NCBI GenBank assembly: GCA_023664485.1
Contig: JAMPFK010000001.1
Span: forward strand, 62,001-126,000
Direction: 5' to 3'
Length of the DNA: 64,000 nucleotides
Source of the DNA: Bacteroides fragilis
GTDB lineage: Bacteria > Bacillota > Clostridia > Lachnospirales > Lachnospiraceae
The notes beneath the pieces are model-generated. The model was not told the origin of the DNA. It searched no databases and saw nothing but the letters and a program-made list of their open reading frames with translations. Every line of letters begins with the position of its first letter. The first letter of the stretch is position 1. Shown one piece after another: positions 33,064-41,678 of the stretch. The position numbers and the translations under genes are program-made.

Positions 33064-34974
33064 ATGAAACATGGTTTTGTGAAGGCCGCGGCGGTAACGC
33101 CAAAGATCAGAGTCGCGGATCCGGTCTATAACGCGCGGCAGATCTGTGCGCGCATGGAAGAGGCTGCGGAGAATGGCGCGAAGCTCATCGTTTTCCCGGA
33201 GCTGTGTCTGACAGGTTATACCTGCGGCGATTTGTTCTTACAGGAGCTGCTTTTAAAAGAGGCAAAAGAGCAGCTGCGGGTTATTGCCGATGCGTCGGAG
33301 GGAAGCGATGCGCTCGTTTTCGTCGGACTGCCGGTAGAAAAAGGGAATAAGCTTTATAATGCGGCGGCCGCGGTCCATGATGGCAGGGTGCTTGCTGTGA
33401 TTCCGAAACGCTTTATTCCGGCCTATGCGGAATTCTATGAGACGAGGCATTTTACGCCGGGGAATGAGGAGCCGGAAGCTTTCCGGCTGGAAGAGGAGGA
33501 GATACCTTTCGGAACCAATATTCTGTTTCAGGCGGATTCCATGCGGGAGCTCGTCGTTGGCTGTGAGATCTGCGAGGATATCTGGACGCCGGATTCTCCC
33601 GGAATGTCCCATGCGATGGCGGGGGCGAGCGTGCTCGTCAATCTGTCCGCGTCCAATGAGACGGTGGGAAAAGACAGTTACCGGGAGATGCTCGTGAAAT
33701 CCGCCAGCGCGCGGTTTATAGCGGGTTATATTTACGCTTCCGCCGGAGAGGGGGAGTCCACGCAGGACCTTGTTTTCGGCGGCCATAATATGATCGCCGA
33801 GAACGGGACGATGCTGTCACAGTCGAAATGCTTCAGCGCGCAGACGGTTTATGCCGATCTGGACTTGCACAGGCTGAACCATGAGAGGCGCAGAATGACG
33901 AGCTATCAGCCGGGAAATAAAAAGAAATATCAGGTGATATCTTTTCATATGGAAGAAGAGGATACGGCGCTTGAACGGCGTTATCCTGCAACGCCCTTCG
34001 TGCCTTCCGGGAAAGAAGAGCGTGAGAAACGCTGCGATGAGATCCTGTCGATTCAGTCTTATGGATTGAAAAAGCGGTATGAGCATACGGGCGCCAAAAC
34101 GGCTGTTATCGGCGTATCCGGCGGTCTGGACTCCACGCTGGCGCTGCTCGTGACGGCGCGCGCTTTTGACATGCTGGCGCTTTCACGGGATAAGATCATC
34201 GCGGTCACAATGCCCTGTTTTGGAACGACGGACAGAACCTGCCGCAATGCCTGTGAACTTGCGAAGCTGCTCGGCGCGGCACTGAAGGAGGTCGATATTA
34301 AGGAAGCGGTGACAGTCCATTTTCGGGATATCGGCCAGGAAAGCGGCAATCACGATATTACCTATGAAAACGGGCAGGCGCGGGAGCGGACGCAGGTATT
34401 GATGGATATTGCCAATCAGACGAACGGTATGGTCATCGGGACGGGCGATATGTCGGAGCTCGCGCTCGGCTGGGCGACCTATAACGGCGACCATATGTCT
34501 ATGTACGGCGTCAACAGCGGCGTGCCAAAGACGCTGGTGCGCCATCTCGTAAAATATTATGCGGACACCTGCGGGCAGGAGGCGCTTACGAAAGTCCTGC
34601 TGGATATTCTTGACACACCTGTCAGTCCTGAACTTCTGCCGCCGTCGGACGATACGATTTCCCAGAAGACGGAAGATCTGGTCGGCCCTTACGAGCTGCA
34701 TGACTTTTTCCTGTATTATATGCTGAGGTGCGGGTTCGAACCGGCGAAAATCTACCGGATCGCCAGGGATTCTTTTGCGGACCGGTATACGGGAGAAGTG
34801 ATCTTAAAGTGGATGAATACTTTTTACCGCAGATTTTTTGCGCAGCAGTTCAAACGTTCCTGTCTGCCCGACGGCCCCAAAGTAGGCAGCGTCGCGCTTT
34901 CTCCGAGAGGGGATCTGCGTATGCCGTCGGATGCCGCGGCGGAAGCATGGCTCAGGCAGATACGGGAACTTTGA
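33064..34974 (+). CDS. nadE: glutamine-dependent NAD+ synthetase
   Basis: Amidates deamido-NAD to NAD+ using glutamine as ammonia donor, 636 residues. The N-terminal nitrilase-type glutaminase has the Glu-Lys-Cys triad in FPELCLTGYTCG, VIPKRFIPAYAEFYE and VGCEICEDIW. The C-terminal synthetase has the ATP pyrophosphatase loop GVSGGLDSTLAL and later GTGDMSELALGW. Both domains are complete, so it should not need an external ammonia source. The start ATG follows AAGGAGGTCATGAAAAAGAT, a second ATG 12 nt upstream being out of frame. The gene is convergent with the small membrane protein at 34988. Confidence 0.96.
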   Translation: MKHGFVKAAAVTPKIRVADPVYNARQICARMEEAAENGAKLIVFPELCLTGYTCGDLFLQELLLKEAKEQLRVIADASEGSDALVFVGLPVEKGNKLYNAAAAVHDGRVLAVIPKRFIPAYAEFYETRHFTPGNEEPEAFRLEEEEIPFGTNILFQADSMRELVVGCEICEDIWTPDSPGMSHAMAGASVLVNLSASNETVGKDSYREMLVKSASARFIAGYIYASAGEGESTQDLVFGGHNMIAENGTMLSQSKCFSAQTVYADLDLHRLNHERRRMTSYQPGNKKKYQVISFHMEEEDTALERRYPATPFVPSGKEEREKRCDEILSIQSYGLKKRYEHTGAKTAVIGVSGGLDSTLALLVTARAFDMLALSRDKIIAVTMPCFGTTDRTCRNACELAKLLGAALKEVDIKEAVTVHFRDIGQESGNHDITYENGQARERTQVLMDIANQTNGMVIGTGDMSELALGWATYNGDHMSMYGVNSGVPKTLVRHLVKYYADTCGQEALTKVLLDILDTPVSPELLPPSDDTISQKTEDLVGPYELHDFFLYYMLRCGFEPAKIYRIARDSFADRYTGEVILKWMNTFYRRFFAQQFKRSCLPDGPKVGSVALSPRGDLRMPSDAAAEAWLRQIREL

Positions 34975-34987
34975 AAAGGGCGGCGGT

Positions 34988-35476
34988 TCAGCGGCCGGAG
35001 GCGTCTCCCGCATCGGAGGCGTCTCCTGCGGAAACGGCTTTTTCCAGGGAAGCGGTAATGGCATTCAATAAAATCATGGAGGTATACTTGCTGTCATCGG
35101 AATATGTAATGCCATCCAAACTCTGGTTGGAGATGATCTGGTTCGCAAGGTCTTCAAAGGAAGGCTGGATCAGAGGATACATCGTTGTAATGGCTTCATC
35201 CAGATTTACGAGGCGTATGGAATTAATGTTCCGTTCGTCAACGGTGACTTCTATTTCCACGACATTGTCATTCAAAATCAAAGAGGTCGTATAGACGCCG
35301 GGAACATAGGTATTTGACGCCGTCTGCGTCATTGTCGGTACCGTTTCCGTTTTTTCTTCTCCCGGCAGAAACATGATAATGAGCAGGACGATGAAAAGAA
35401 TACCGAGAACGGCGAGGATTCCGGTATAGATCAATTCTTTTACATGAAGCACAACAATTTTGGTTTTGGAACTCAT
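34988..35476 (-). CDS. membrane-anchored small protein, FMN-binding-domain-like
   Basis: A 162-residue protein with a short cytosolic start, one membrane helix (about 14-36, IYTGILAVLGILFIVLLIIMF) and an extracellular domain with YVPGVYTTSLILNDNVVEIE, VTVDERNINSIRLVNLDEA and a helix ending AITASLEKAVS. The strand order resembles FMN-binding (RnfG-type) domains, but the flavinylation Ser/Thr motif is not evident, so flavin binding is uncertain. The C-terminal tail is a short Ala/Gly/Asp repeat. It is convergent with nadE and divergent from the GH2 gene. I am sure of the gene, not of its role. Confidence 0.7.
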   Translation of the reverse strand: MSSKTKIVVLHVKELIYTGILAVLGILFIVLLIIMFLPGEEKTETVPTMTQTASNTYVPGVYTTSLILNDNVVEIEVTVDERNINSIRLVNLDEAITTMYPLIQPSFEDLANQIISNQSLDGITYSDDSKYTSMILLNAITASLEKAVSAGDASDAGDASGR

Positions 35477-35533
35477 AAAGCAATATCCTCATAGAAAATC
35501 TTTTTATCAGTGTATGAAAGGGCGGGCGCGTTT

Positions 35534-38353
35534 ATGAATGGAAATGACAGGTTTTATGATCTGAGCGGCCTCTGGCAGGCCGATATCGGCGACGGAAAAC
35601 GATATCCGGTACGGCTTCCGGGCACGTTAGACGAAAGCGGGATCGGATACCCGGACCGCAGAAACGGACAGGTGCACCCGGATGAAGCGCTGGGGAACCA
35701 CGAGGCGGACGGGAATGATGCGCCGGACAGGAACGCGGCGGAGGCTCCGATCGCCACGCGGTTCACACGGAAACATACATATGAGGGAGCGGCGCGGTTT
35801 TCGCGCAGCCTGTGTTTTGAGGAGCCTTCCGGAAAGAGGATTTTTCTTGAAGCGGAACGGGCGAGATGCCTGAGGCTTCTCATCGACGGAAAGGAAGTGC
35901 CTGCGGTCTCTCCGGCGACGCTCTGTACGCCCTATGTGTTCGAAGTAACGGGGATGCTGGGCGGAACCCATGAGCTGACGCTCGTGTCGGATAACAGCTA
36001 TCCGGGACTGCCACATGACGCCATCGTGTATTCCTCGGCGGCGACGGATGAAACGCAGACGAACTGGAACGGCGTGCTTGGTTATCTCAGGCTGCGCGCG
36101 GAGAAAGCGGTTTTTCCCGCAGCGGTGCGGGTATATCCGAAAGGGGAGAGGCTGACCGTTAAGGCGGAGCTATGGGCGGCCGGATCGTGGGAAGGTACGG
36201 TTTTCGTGCGGTCCGAGGCGCTCAAAGCGCCGGCGCAGGCGCCGGTAAAAATCGAAGGAAATGGAAATAGAACGGGAGGAGAAGAGGAAGCGGATAAGGC
36301 GGGCAGGATAAAAAAAGAAATCGTGCTGGAAGCGCTGCCGTTAAAAGAAGGCGTGAAGCGGTGGGACGAGGGGGAGGGCAATTTATACGAGTTGTCCGTG
36401 ACCCTGTCGAACGGGGCTTCCGGTACGGCGGTGTTTGGCGTAAGGGATTTCGGCGCGGACGGGGCCGGAAGGCTTACGCTGAACGGCCGGCGTTTTTTCC
36501 TGAGGGGCGAGGCGAACTGCGCGGTCTTTCCGGAGACCGGTTATCCGCCCATGACGGCGGAAGCGTGGAAGGATATTTTGCGGATGTACCGTTCTTACGG
36601 AATAAACTGTATGCGGTTTCATTCTCATTGCCCGCCGGAAGCGGCTTTTACGGCGGCAGACGAGCTTGGCATGATGATGCAGCCGGAGCTGTCCCACTGG
36701 AATCCCAGGGACGCTTTTGAATCGGAGGAAAGCTATGCCTATTACCGGGCGGAGTTAGCGGGTATCCTGCGGATGCTGGCGAACCACCCTTCTTTCGTGA
36801 TGCTGACGCTCGGCAACGAACTGCATGCGCTCCCGAAAGGGCATGAACGGATGGACGCCCTCCTTGCGATGGCGCGCGCAACGGACGGCACGAGGCTGTA
36901 TGCCAACGGCTCCAATGTGCATTATGGAGAGACCGGCTGCGATAAAGAAAGTGATTTTTATACTTCTTCTTCTTTTTATGATAAGGAACTGCGGGGAACT
37001 TTTGCCGATATGAAAGGGTATCTCAATCACAGCTATCCGAATGCGGCAACCAGTTTCGACGGGACGATGGAAGCGCTGCGAGAGACCTATGCCGGCCCGG
37101 TATTCAGCTTCGAGGCAGGCCAGTTTGAAATCCTGCCCGATTTTGCGGAGCTTGCGGAATTTCAGGGGATTTCCGACCCGGCGAATCTCCGGATGATCCG
37201 GCGGAAGGTAAAGGAACGGGGCATGGAGGCGGACTGGCGGCGCTATGTGGAGGCTTCCGGCGAGCTTTCCCGCCTCTGCTACCGGGAAGAAATCGAGGCG
37301 GCCATGCGCACGGAACAGCTTTCCGGTATTTCCCTGCTCGGCCTGCAGGATTTTCCGGGGCAGGGAACGGCGCTCGTGGGAATGCTCAATTCCCATTTGG
37401 AGCCGAAGCCTTACGCTTTTGCGGATCCGGCGGCATTTCGGGAATTTTTTACGGACAGGCTGCCGCTCGTCCTGTTACCGAAATATACCTATGAAAATAC
37501 GGAACCGCTCCGCGCGGAAGTGAAAGTTGCCAATTTCGGAAAAGAAACGCTGACGGGACGTCTGCGCTGCGAATTACGGGAAGCGCCTGGCGGCGGAATG
37601 CGCGGCAGAGAGCGGGAAGAAGCGCATGAGCGGTCTTTCCTGGAGGAAATCCGTTCAGAAGAAGAAATCGTCTGTCCGCCGGGAAAGCTGACGCGGGCGG
37701 GCAGTCTGGAATTTTCATTAAAAAGAATCGACAGGCCGGCGCGGCTGCAGCTGACCGTATCCCTCTGCGGGATATCGAATCGTTATCCGCTATGGGTGTA
37801 TCCGCCGGTCTGTCCGGTCTGTCCGGAAGGGATACTGGAGACGGAGCATATGGACGAAGAGGCGGCATCCGTCCTGCAGGCCGGAGGAACGGTATACCTG
37901 ACGCCGCCTTCTACGAAGGAAGCGCTGCCGCATTCCATTCAGGCGCAGTTCTCGACGGATTTCTGGTCGGTGGGAACCTTCCCGAATCAGGAAGGCGGCA
38001 TGGGACAGCTCATCGACGCGGAACATCCCATTTTCCGGGATTTTCCGACAGAGTTTTACAGCAGCTGGCAGTGGTGGCCGATGGCCGGACAGCGCGCGGT
38101 CATTCTGCCGGAACGCTATGACGCGATTATCGCGGAGATGGACAGCTATGCTTTTCTGCGCCCGATGGCGAAGCTGTTCGAGTGCCGCTGCGGGAATGGA
38201 AAGCTGCTCTTTTCTACGCTGAACCTGCAGAATCTGCAGCAGTATCCGGAAGCGCGGGCGTTGTTATATTCGATATACAGGTATCTGGATTCGACGGAGT
38301 TTGAACCCGGACAGGAAATCGGAATGGAAGCGATACGGGGGCTGGTGCGCTGA
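35534..38353 (+). CDS. glycoside hydrolase family 2 protein
   Basis: A large intracellular glycosidase (939 residues from this start) without a signal peptide. It begins with the GH2 sugar-binding jelly roll (YDLSGLWQADIGDGKRYPV), then an immunoglobulin-like domain, then the TIM barrel with RFFLRGEANCAVFPETGYPP, the acid/base Glu in MLTLGNELHA and the probable nucleophile in VFSFEAGQFE. An extra C-terminal region of about 300 residues includes YPLWVYPP and later PIFRDFPTEFYSSWQWWPM, a block seen in exo-acting GH2 enzymes. The ATG at 35534 is preferred because AAAGGGCGGG lies before it; a GTG 24 nt upstream has no ribosome site. The substrate is not readable. Confidence 0.85.
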   Translation: MNGNDRFYDLSGLWQADIGDGKRYPVRLPGTLDESGIGYPDRRNGQVHPDEALGNHEADGNDAPDRNAAEAPIATRFTRKHTYEGAARFSRSLCFEEPSGKRIFLEAERARCLRLLIDGKEVPAVSPATLCTPYVFEVTGMLGGTHELTLVSDNSYPGLPHDAIVYSSAATDETQTNWNGVLGYLRLRAEKAVFPAAVRVYPKGERLTVKAELWAAGSWEGTVFVRSEALKAPAQAPVKIEGNGNRTGGEEEADKAGRIKKEIVLEALPLKEGVKRWDEGEGNLYELSVTLSNGASGTAVFGVRDFGADGAGRLTLNGRRFFLRGEANCAVFPETGYPPMTAEAWKDILRMYRSYGINCMRFHSHCPPEAAFTAADELGMMMQPELSHWNPRDAFESEESYAYYRAELAGILRMLANHPSFVMLTLGNELHALPKGHERMDALLAMARATDGTRLYANGSNVHYGETGCDKESDFYTSSSFYDKELRGTFADMKGYLNHSYPNAATSFDGTMEALRETYAGPVFSFEAGQFEILPDFAELAEFQGISDPANLRMIRRKVKERGMEADWRRYVEASGELSRLCYREEIEAAMRTEQLSGISLLGLQDFPGQGTALVGMLNSHLEPKPYAFADPAAFREFFTDRLPLVLLPKYTYENTEPLRAEVKVANFGKETLTGRLRCELREAPGGGMRGREREEAHERSFLEEIRSEEEIVCPPGKLTRAGSLEFSLKRIDRPARLQLTVSLCGISNRYPLWVYPPVCPVCPEGILETEHMDEEAASVLQAGGTVYLTPPSTKEALPHSIQAQFSTDFWSVGTFPNQEGGMGQLIDAEHPIFRDFPTEFYSSWQWWPMAGQRAVILPERYDAIIAEMDSYAFLRPMAKLFECRCGNGKLLFSTLNLQNLQQYPEARALLYSIYRYLDSTEFEPGQEIGMEAIRGLVR

Positions 38354-38402
38354 GAGCGGACAGCTGCGTCGAATGGGGGTAAGTTCCTGTCATCTGACTG
38401 CG

Positions 38403-38613
38403 TCATAATTTCCAGTTATTATTCATTTTTCACTGTCAGAACAGACATAAATCCCGCGAAGGCCCTTGAAAAACGCCGGCAGTTAGTGAAAAAGACGCAT
38501 TGCGGCTTTTGAACTTAGTGCCGTTGCGCTTTTTCGCGGAGCGAAAGCGTGCCGACAAGGGATTTATGTCTGTTCAGACGGTTGATAAACTAATGATAAC
38601 TGAAAATTGATTT
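38403..38613. mobile_element. MITE-like element with long terminal inverted repeats
   Basis: A non-coding stretch of about 210 bp in the 412-nt gap before glnA. The innermost arms are 21 bp with one mismatch (GTCAGAACAGACATAAATCCC at 38435-38455 and its complement at 38559-38579). Similarity continues outward for about 30 more bases, through an imperfect CAGTTATYATT tract on each side. The interior repeats a TTAGTG unit and holds a small hairpin around GCGGAGCG. No transposase is present. Size, arms and lack of coding sequence fit a miniature inverted-repeat element. Confidence 0.6.
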
Positions 38614-38626
38614 CCGTGAAGGCATG

Positions 38627-38656
38627 TTGACAAAGCAGTTTTTGAAGTGTTATTCT
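38627..38656 (+). promoter_or_regulatory. glnA promoter
   Basis: Consensus TTGACA (38627-38632), 18-nt spacer, TATTCT (38651-38656). It starts just after the right arm of the MITE-like element. Transcription would begin about 38663, directly before a terminator hairpin. Confidence 0.55.
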
Positions 38657-38668
38657 GATACAGGACAA

Positions 38669-38705
38669 AGGCGTTCTTATGGAAGAGGATAAGAATGCCT
38701 TTTTT
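38669..38705 (+). terminator. leader terminator (candidate attenuator) of glnA
   Basis: A 12-bp stem (AGGCGTTCTTAT / ATAAGAATGCCT, one G-U pair) with an 8-nt loop, followed by TTTTT. It lies between the promoter and the glnA start, so it would end most transcripts unless bypassed. The gene after glnA encodes an ANTAR-domain RNA-binding regulator, the class that relieves such terminators. Confidence 0.75.
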
Positions 38706-38765
38706 GGTATACAGAACGGAATAAAAGGCGGAAGTTTGAAATAGGAGTGGAAAGGAAGGACAGAA

Positions 38766-40100
38766 ATGGGAAAGAATTATACGAAGCAGGATATTCTCCG
38801 GCTGGTGCAGGAGGAGGATGTGGAGTTTATCCGTCTCCAGTTCACGGATATTTTCGGAAATCTGAAAAATGTGGCGATTACGGTGAGCCAGCTGGAGAAG
38901 GCGCTGGATAACGAGTGTATGTTCGACGGCTCTTCCATAGAAGGCTTTGCGCGGATCGAAGAGTCCGATATGTATCTGAACCCGGATTATAATACCTTTG
39001 AGATTTTTCCGTGGAGGCCGCAGCAGGGCAAGGTAGCGAGGCTGATCTGCGATGTTTACCGCCCGAACGGGGAGCCTTTTGAGGGAGATCCGCGCTATAT
39101 CCTGAAAAGGGCGATTAAGGAAGCCGCCGATATGGGCTATATCTTCGAGGTGGGGCCTGAATGCGAATTTTTCCTGTTCAATACGGATGAGAACGCCATG
39201 CCGACCACCATCACCCATGAGCAGGCCGGGTATTTCGATTTAGGGCCGGTGGATTTCGGAGAGAACGCAAGAAGGGATATGGTCTTGACGTTAGAGGAAA
39301 TGGGATTTGTTATCGAGGCGTCTCATCACGAGGTGGCGCCCGCACAGCATGAAATCGATATCCGGTACGATGAGGCGCTCGCTACGGCGGATAATATCAT
39401 GACCTTTAAGCTCGCGGTCAAGACGATCGCCAAACGGCACGGCCTTCATGCGACCTTTATGCCCAAGCCCAAATATGGAGTAAACGGTTCCGGGATGCAT
39501 ATCAATATGTCGCTGTCGAAGGACGGCCGGAATATTTTTGCGGATGAAAAGGATAAATTCGGGCTGAGCAGAGAGGCGTATTATTTTATCGGAGGCATCA
39601 TGAAGCATATGAAGGGCATGACGGCGATTACCAATCCGCTCGTCAATTCCTATAAAAGGCTCGTGCCGGGCTTTGAAGCGCCGGTTTATATCGCGTGGAG
39701 CGCGACCAACCGGAGCCCGCTGATCCGGATCCCGGCGACCCACGGCGTCGGAACGAGGATCGAACTGCGGTGCCCGGATCCGTCGGCCAATCCGTATCTG
39801 GCGCTGGCCGTCTGCCTGCGCGCGGGTCTCGACGGCATTGTGAACAAAATCATGCCGCCGGAGAGCGTGGACTGCAATATTTTTGAGATGAGCGGCGAAC
39901 AGAAAGCCGCTTCCGGGATAGAGGCAATTCCGGGAACGCTGATCGAGGCGGTCTGTGCGATGGAAGAAGATGCGCTCATCAAAGAGGTGTTGGGGACGCA
40001 TACCTATAGCAAATATATCGACGGCAAAAAAGAAGAATGGCATCGCTATCGTTCACAGGTGACGGATTGGGAAATTAAGGAGTATTTGAATAATTTTTGA
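38766..40100 (+). CDS. glnA: glutamine synthetase type I
   Basis: Makes glutamine from glutamate, ammonia and ATP, a central nitrogen-assimilation enzyme that assembles as a dodecamer. The 444-residue size matches the short GSI-alpha form of Firmicutes. Family blocks are FTDIFGNLKNV, FDGSSIEGF, the metal Glu residues in VGPECEFFLF and HEVAPAQHEIDIRY, NGSGMHINMS, and IAWSATNRSPLIRIP, which carries the conserved loop. The start ATG follows GGAGTGGAAAGGAAGGACAGAA. Its leader contains a terminator and the next gene is an ANTAR regulator, so expression is probably set by antitermination. Confidence 0.96.
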   Translation: MGKNYTKQDILRLVQEEDVEFIRLQFTDIFGNLKNVAITVSQLEKALDNECMFDGSSIEGFARIEESDMYLNPDYNTFEIFPWRPQQGKVARLICDVYRPNGEPFEGDPRYILKRAIKEAADMGYIFEVGPECEFFLFNTDENAMPTTITHEQAGYFDLGPVDFGENARRDMVLTLEEMGFVIEASHHEVAPAQHEIDIRYDEALATADNIMTFKLAVKTIAKRHGLHATFMPKPKYGVNGSGMHINMSLSKDGRNIFADEKDKFGLSREAYYFIGGIMKHMKGMTAITNPLVNSYKRLVPGFEAPVYIAWSATNRSPLIRIPATHGVGTRIELRCPDPSANPYLALAVCLRAGLDGIVNKIMPPESVDCNIFEMSGEQKAASGIEAIPGTLIEAVCAMEEDALIKEVLGTHTYSKYIDGKKEEWHRYRSQVTDWEIKEYLNNF

Positions 40101-40135
40101 TGCGTCTGGTCAGTCCGGCATAAGGGGGTGAACGT

Positions 40136-40681
40136 GTGATCAATATAATAATAGCTTTACCCAAAATAGATGACGCCAGGAGCATCCGGAGCATCCTGCT
40201 CAAAAACGGATTTCAGGTGACGGGCGTGTGTACGGCAGGGGCGCAGGTCCTGAGCCAGATCGACGGCTGGAACGACGGAATCGTTATATGCGGATACAAG
40301 CTGAACGATATGATGTATTCGGAATTGCACGCCTGCCTGCCGGATGGATTCGACATGCTGCTCATGGCCTCCCAGCGCGCGATGAACGAATGTCTGGATA
40401 ATGATATCGTTTGTCTCTCCATGCCCTTTAAGGTACATGACCTGGTCGATACGGTCTCCATGATAAGCCACACGATGATACGGAGGCGGAGAAAGGCAAA
40501 ACGGAAACCAGGAGAGAGGAACGCCGGGGAAACGGCGCTCATCAAAGAGGCCAAGGAGCTTTTGATGTTCCGCAATAATATGACCGAGGAGGAGGCGCAC
40601 CGCTATCTCCAGAAGTGCAGCATGGACAGCGGCACGAATATGGTGGAGACGGCGCAGATGGTGCTGGCGATGTTTCATTAG
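40136..40681 (+). CDS. ANTAR domain response regulator (antiterminator)
   Basis: A 181-residue RNA-binding regulator. Residues 1 to about 115 resemble a receiver domain (IIIALPKIDDARSIRSILL, then GFDMLLMAS). The usual phosphorylated Asp position is GYKLND, which is not canonical, so phosphorylation is uncertain. A short basic linker (IRRRRKAKRKPGER) leads to the C-terminal three-helix ANTAR domain with ALIKEAKELLMFRNNMTEEE and AHRYLQKCSMDSGTNMVETA. The GTG start follows GGGGGTGAAC. Its stop is followed by a hairpin at 40696. Position directly after glnA, plus the terminator in the glnA leader, points to nitrogen-linked antitermination as its job. Confidence 0.88.
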   Translation: MINIIIALPKIDDARSIRSILLKNGFQVTGVCTAGAQVLSQIDGWNDGIVICGYKLNDMMYSELHACLPDGFDMLLMASQRAMNECLDNDIVCLSMPFKVHDLVDTVSMISHTMIRRRRKAKRKPGERNAGETALIKEAKELLMFRNNMTEEEAHRYLQKCSMDSGTNMVETAQMVLAMFH

Positions 40682-40695
40682 GGAAAAGCACTTTT

Positions 40696-40725
40696 AGCAC
40701 AGTAAACTGCATTTACTGTGCTTTA
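40696..40725 (+). terminator. hairpin after the ANTAR gene
   Basis: A perfect 11-bp stem (AGCACAGTAAA / TTTACTGTGCT) with a CTGCA loop followed by a weak TTATG tract, 15 nt after the stop codon. Confidence 0.6.
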
Positions 40726-40797
40726 TGTGTGCCTCGATTTATATTATAGTAAACAAAAGATGAAAATCTGCAGACCGGAAGAAAGGCGGGGTTAGAA

Positions 40798-41643
40798 ATG
40801 AAATTTACGAAAATGCATGGATGCGGGAACGATTATATTTATATCAATGGCGCTGTGGAGCGGATCGCGCAGGAGGATAAGCCGGAACTGGTGCGAAAGA
40901 TCAGCGACAGACATTTTGGAGTCGGAGGGGACGGGGTTATTTTTATCAATCCTTCCGAAACGGCGGATTTCGAGATGGAAATGTATAACGCCGATGGCAG
41001 CAGGGCGGAGATGTGCGGGAACGGCATCCGCTGTGTGGCAAAATATGTGTACGATAACGGCTTGACGGACAGAACGGATATCAGCATTGTCAGCTGCGGG
41101 CAGGTGAAATATCTGGAGCTTTTTCTGAAAGACGGCAAAGTGGATACGGTCCGGGTCAATATGGGAGCGCCAATGTTAAGCGCCGCCCAAATTCCCGTGA
41201 CGGCTGAGGACGGAAAAGAAAAGATCATAGACGAGCCGATTCTGGTACAGGGAAAAGAATATAAAATGACATGTGTGTCAATGGGAAATCCCCATGCGGT
41301 CATTTTCATGGAGGATGTGGAACATCTGGATATCGAAAAAATCGGCCCTCATTTTGAGAATCATGAACGCTTCCCCAGGCGGACCAATACGGAATTTGTA
41401 AAAATCACAGACAGGAGCCATGTGCAGATGCGCGTGTGGGAGCGGGGGACCGGCGAAACGCTTGCCTGCGGAACGGGATGCTGTGCGACGGTCGTTGCCT
41501 GTATTTTAAATGGTTTGACGGATGAGACGGTTACTGTTAAACTATTAGGTGGAGAGATCGAAATCGCGTGGGACAGAGAGAAAAATCTGGTCTACATGAC
41601 AGGACCGGCCGCGACGGTCTTCGAGGGAGAATATACTGGTTAG
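40798..41643 (+). CDS. dapF: diaminopimelate epimerase
   Basis: Converts LL- to meso-diaminopimelate for lysine and peptidoglycan. It has 281 residues. The start is the family's MKFTKMHGCGNDYIY. The two catalytic cysteines are in EMCGNGIRCVAKYV and ETLACGTGCCATVVA, and the substrate block FGVGGDGVIF is present. The start ATG follows GGCGGGGTTAGAA. dapL is 35 nt downstream, so the last two steps of the aminotransferase variant of the pathway are paired. Confidence 0.96.
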   Translation: MKFTKMHGCGNDYIYINGAVERIAQEDKPELVRKISDRHFGVGGDGVIFINPSETADFEMEMYNADGSRAEMCGNGIRCVAKYVYDNGLTDRTDISIVSCGQVKYLELFLKDGKVDTVRVNMGAPMLSAAQIPVTAEDGKEKIIDEPILVQGKEYKMTCVSMGNPHAVIFMEDVEHLDIEKIGPHFENHERFPRRTNTEFVKITDRSHVQMRVWERGTGETLACGTGCCATVVACILNGLTDETVTVKLLGGEIEIAWDREKNLVYMTGPAATVFEGEYTG

Positions 41644-41678
41644 AAGAACAGGCATGACAGGAAAGGAATGAAAAGAAT

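Noticed and set aside
34731..34745. GGTTCGAACC motif resembling a tRNA T-arm
   Set aside because: It lies inside the nadE coding frame and no cloverleaf can be built around it. No tRNA gene was found in the window.
39291..40043. Long antisense open frame opposite glnA, like those opposite the chemoreceptor, GH2 and aspS genes
   Set aside because: Shadow frames caused by GC-rich codons of the real genes; no ribosome site or family resemblance.
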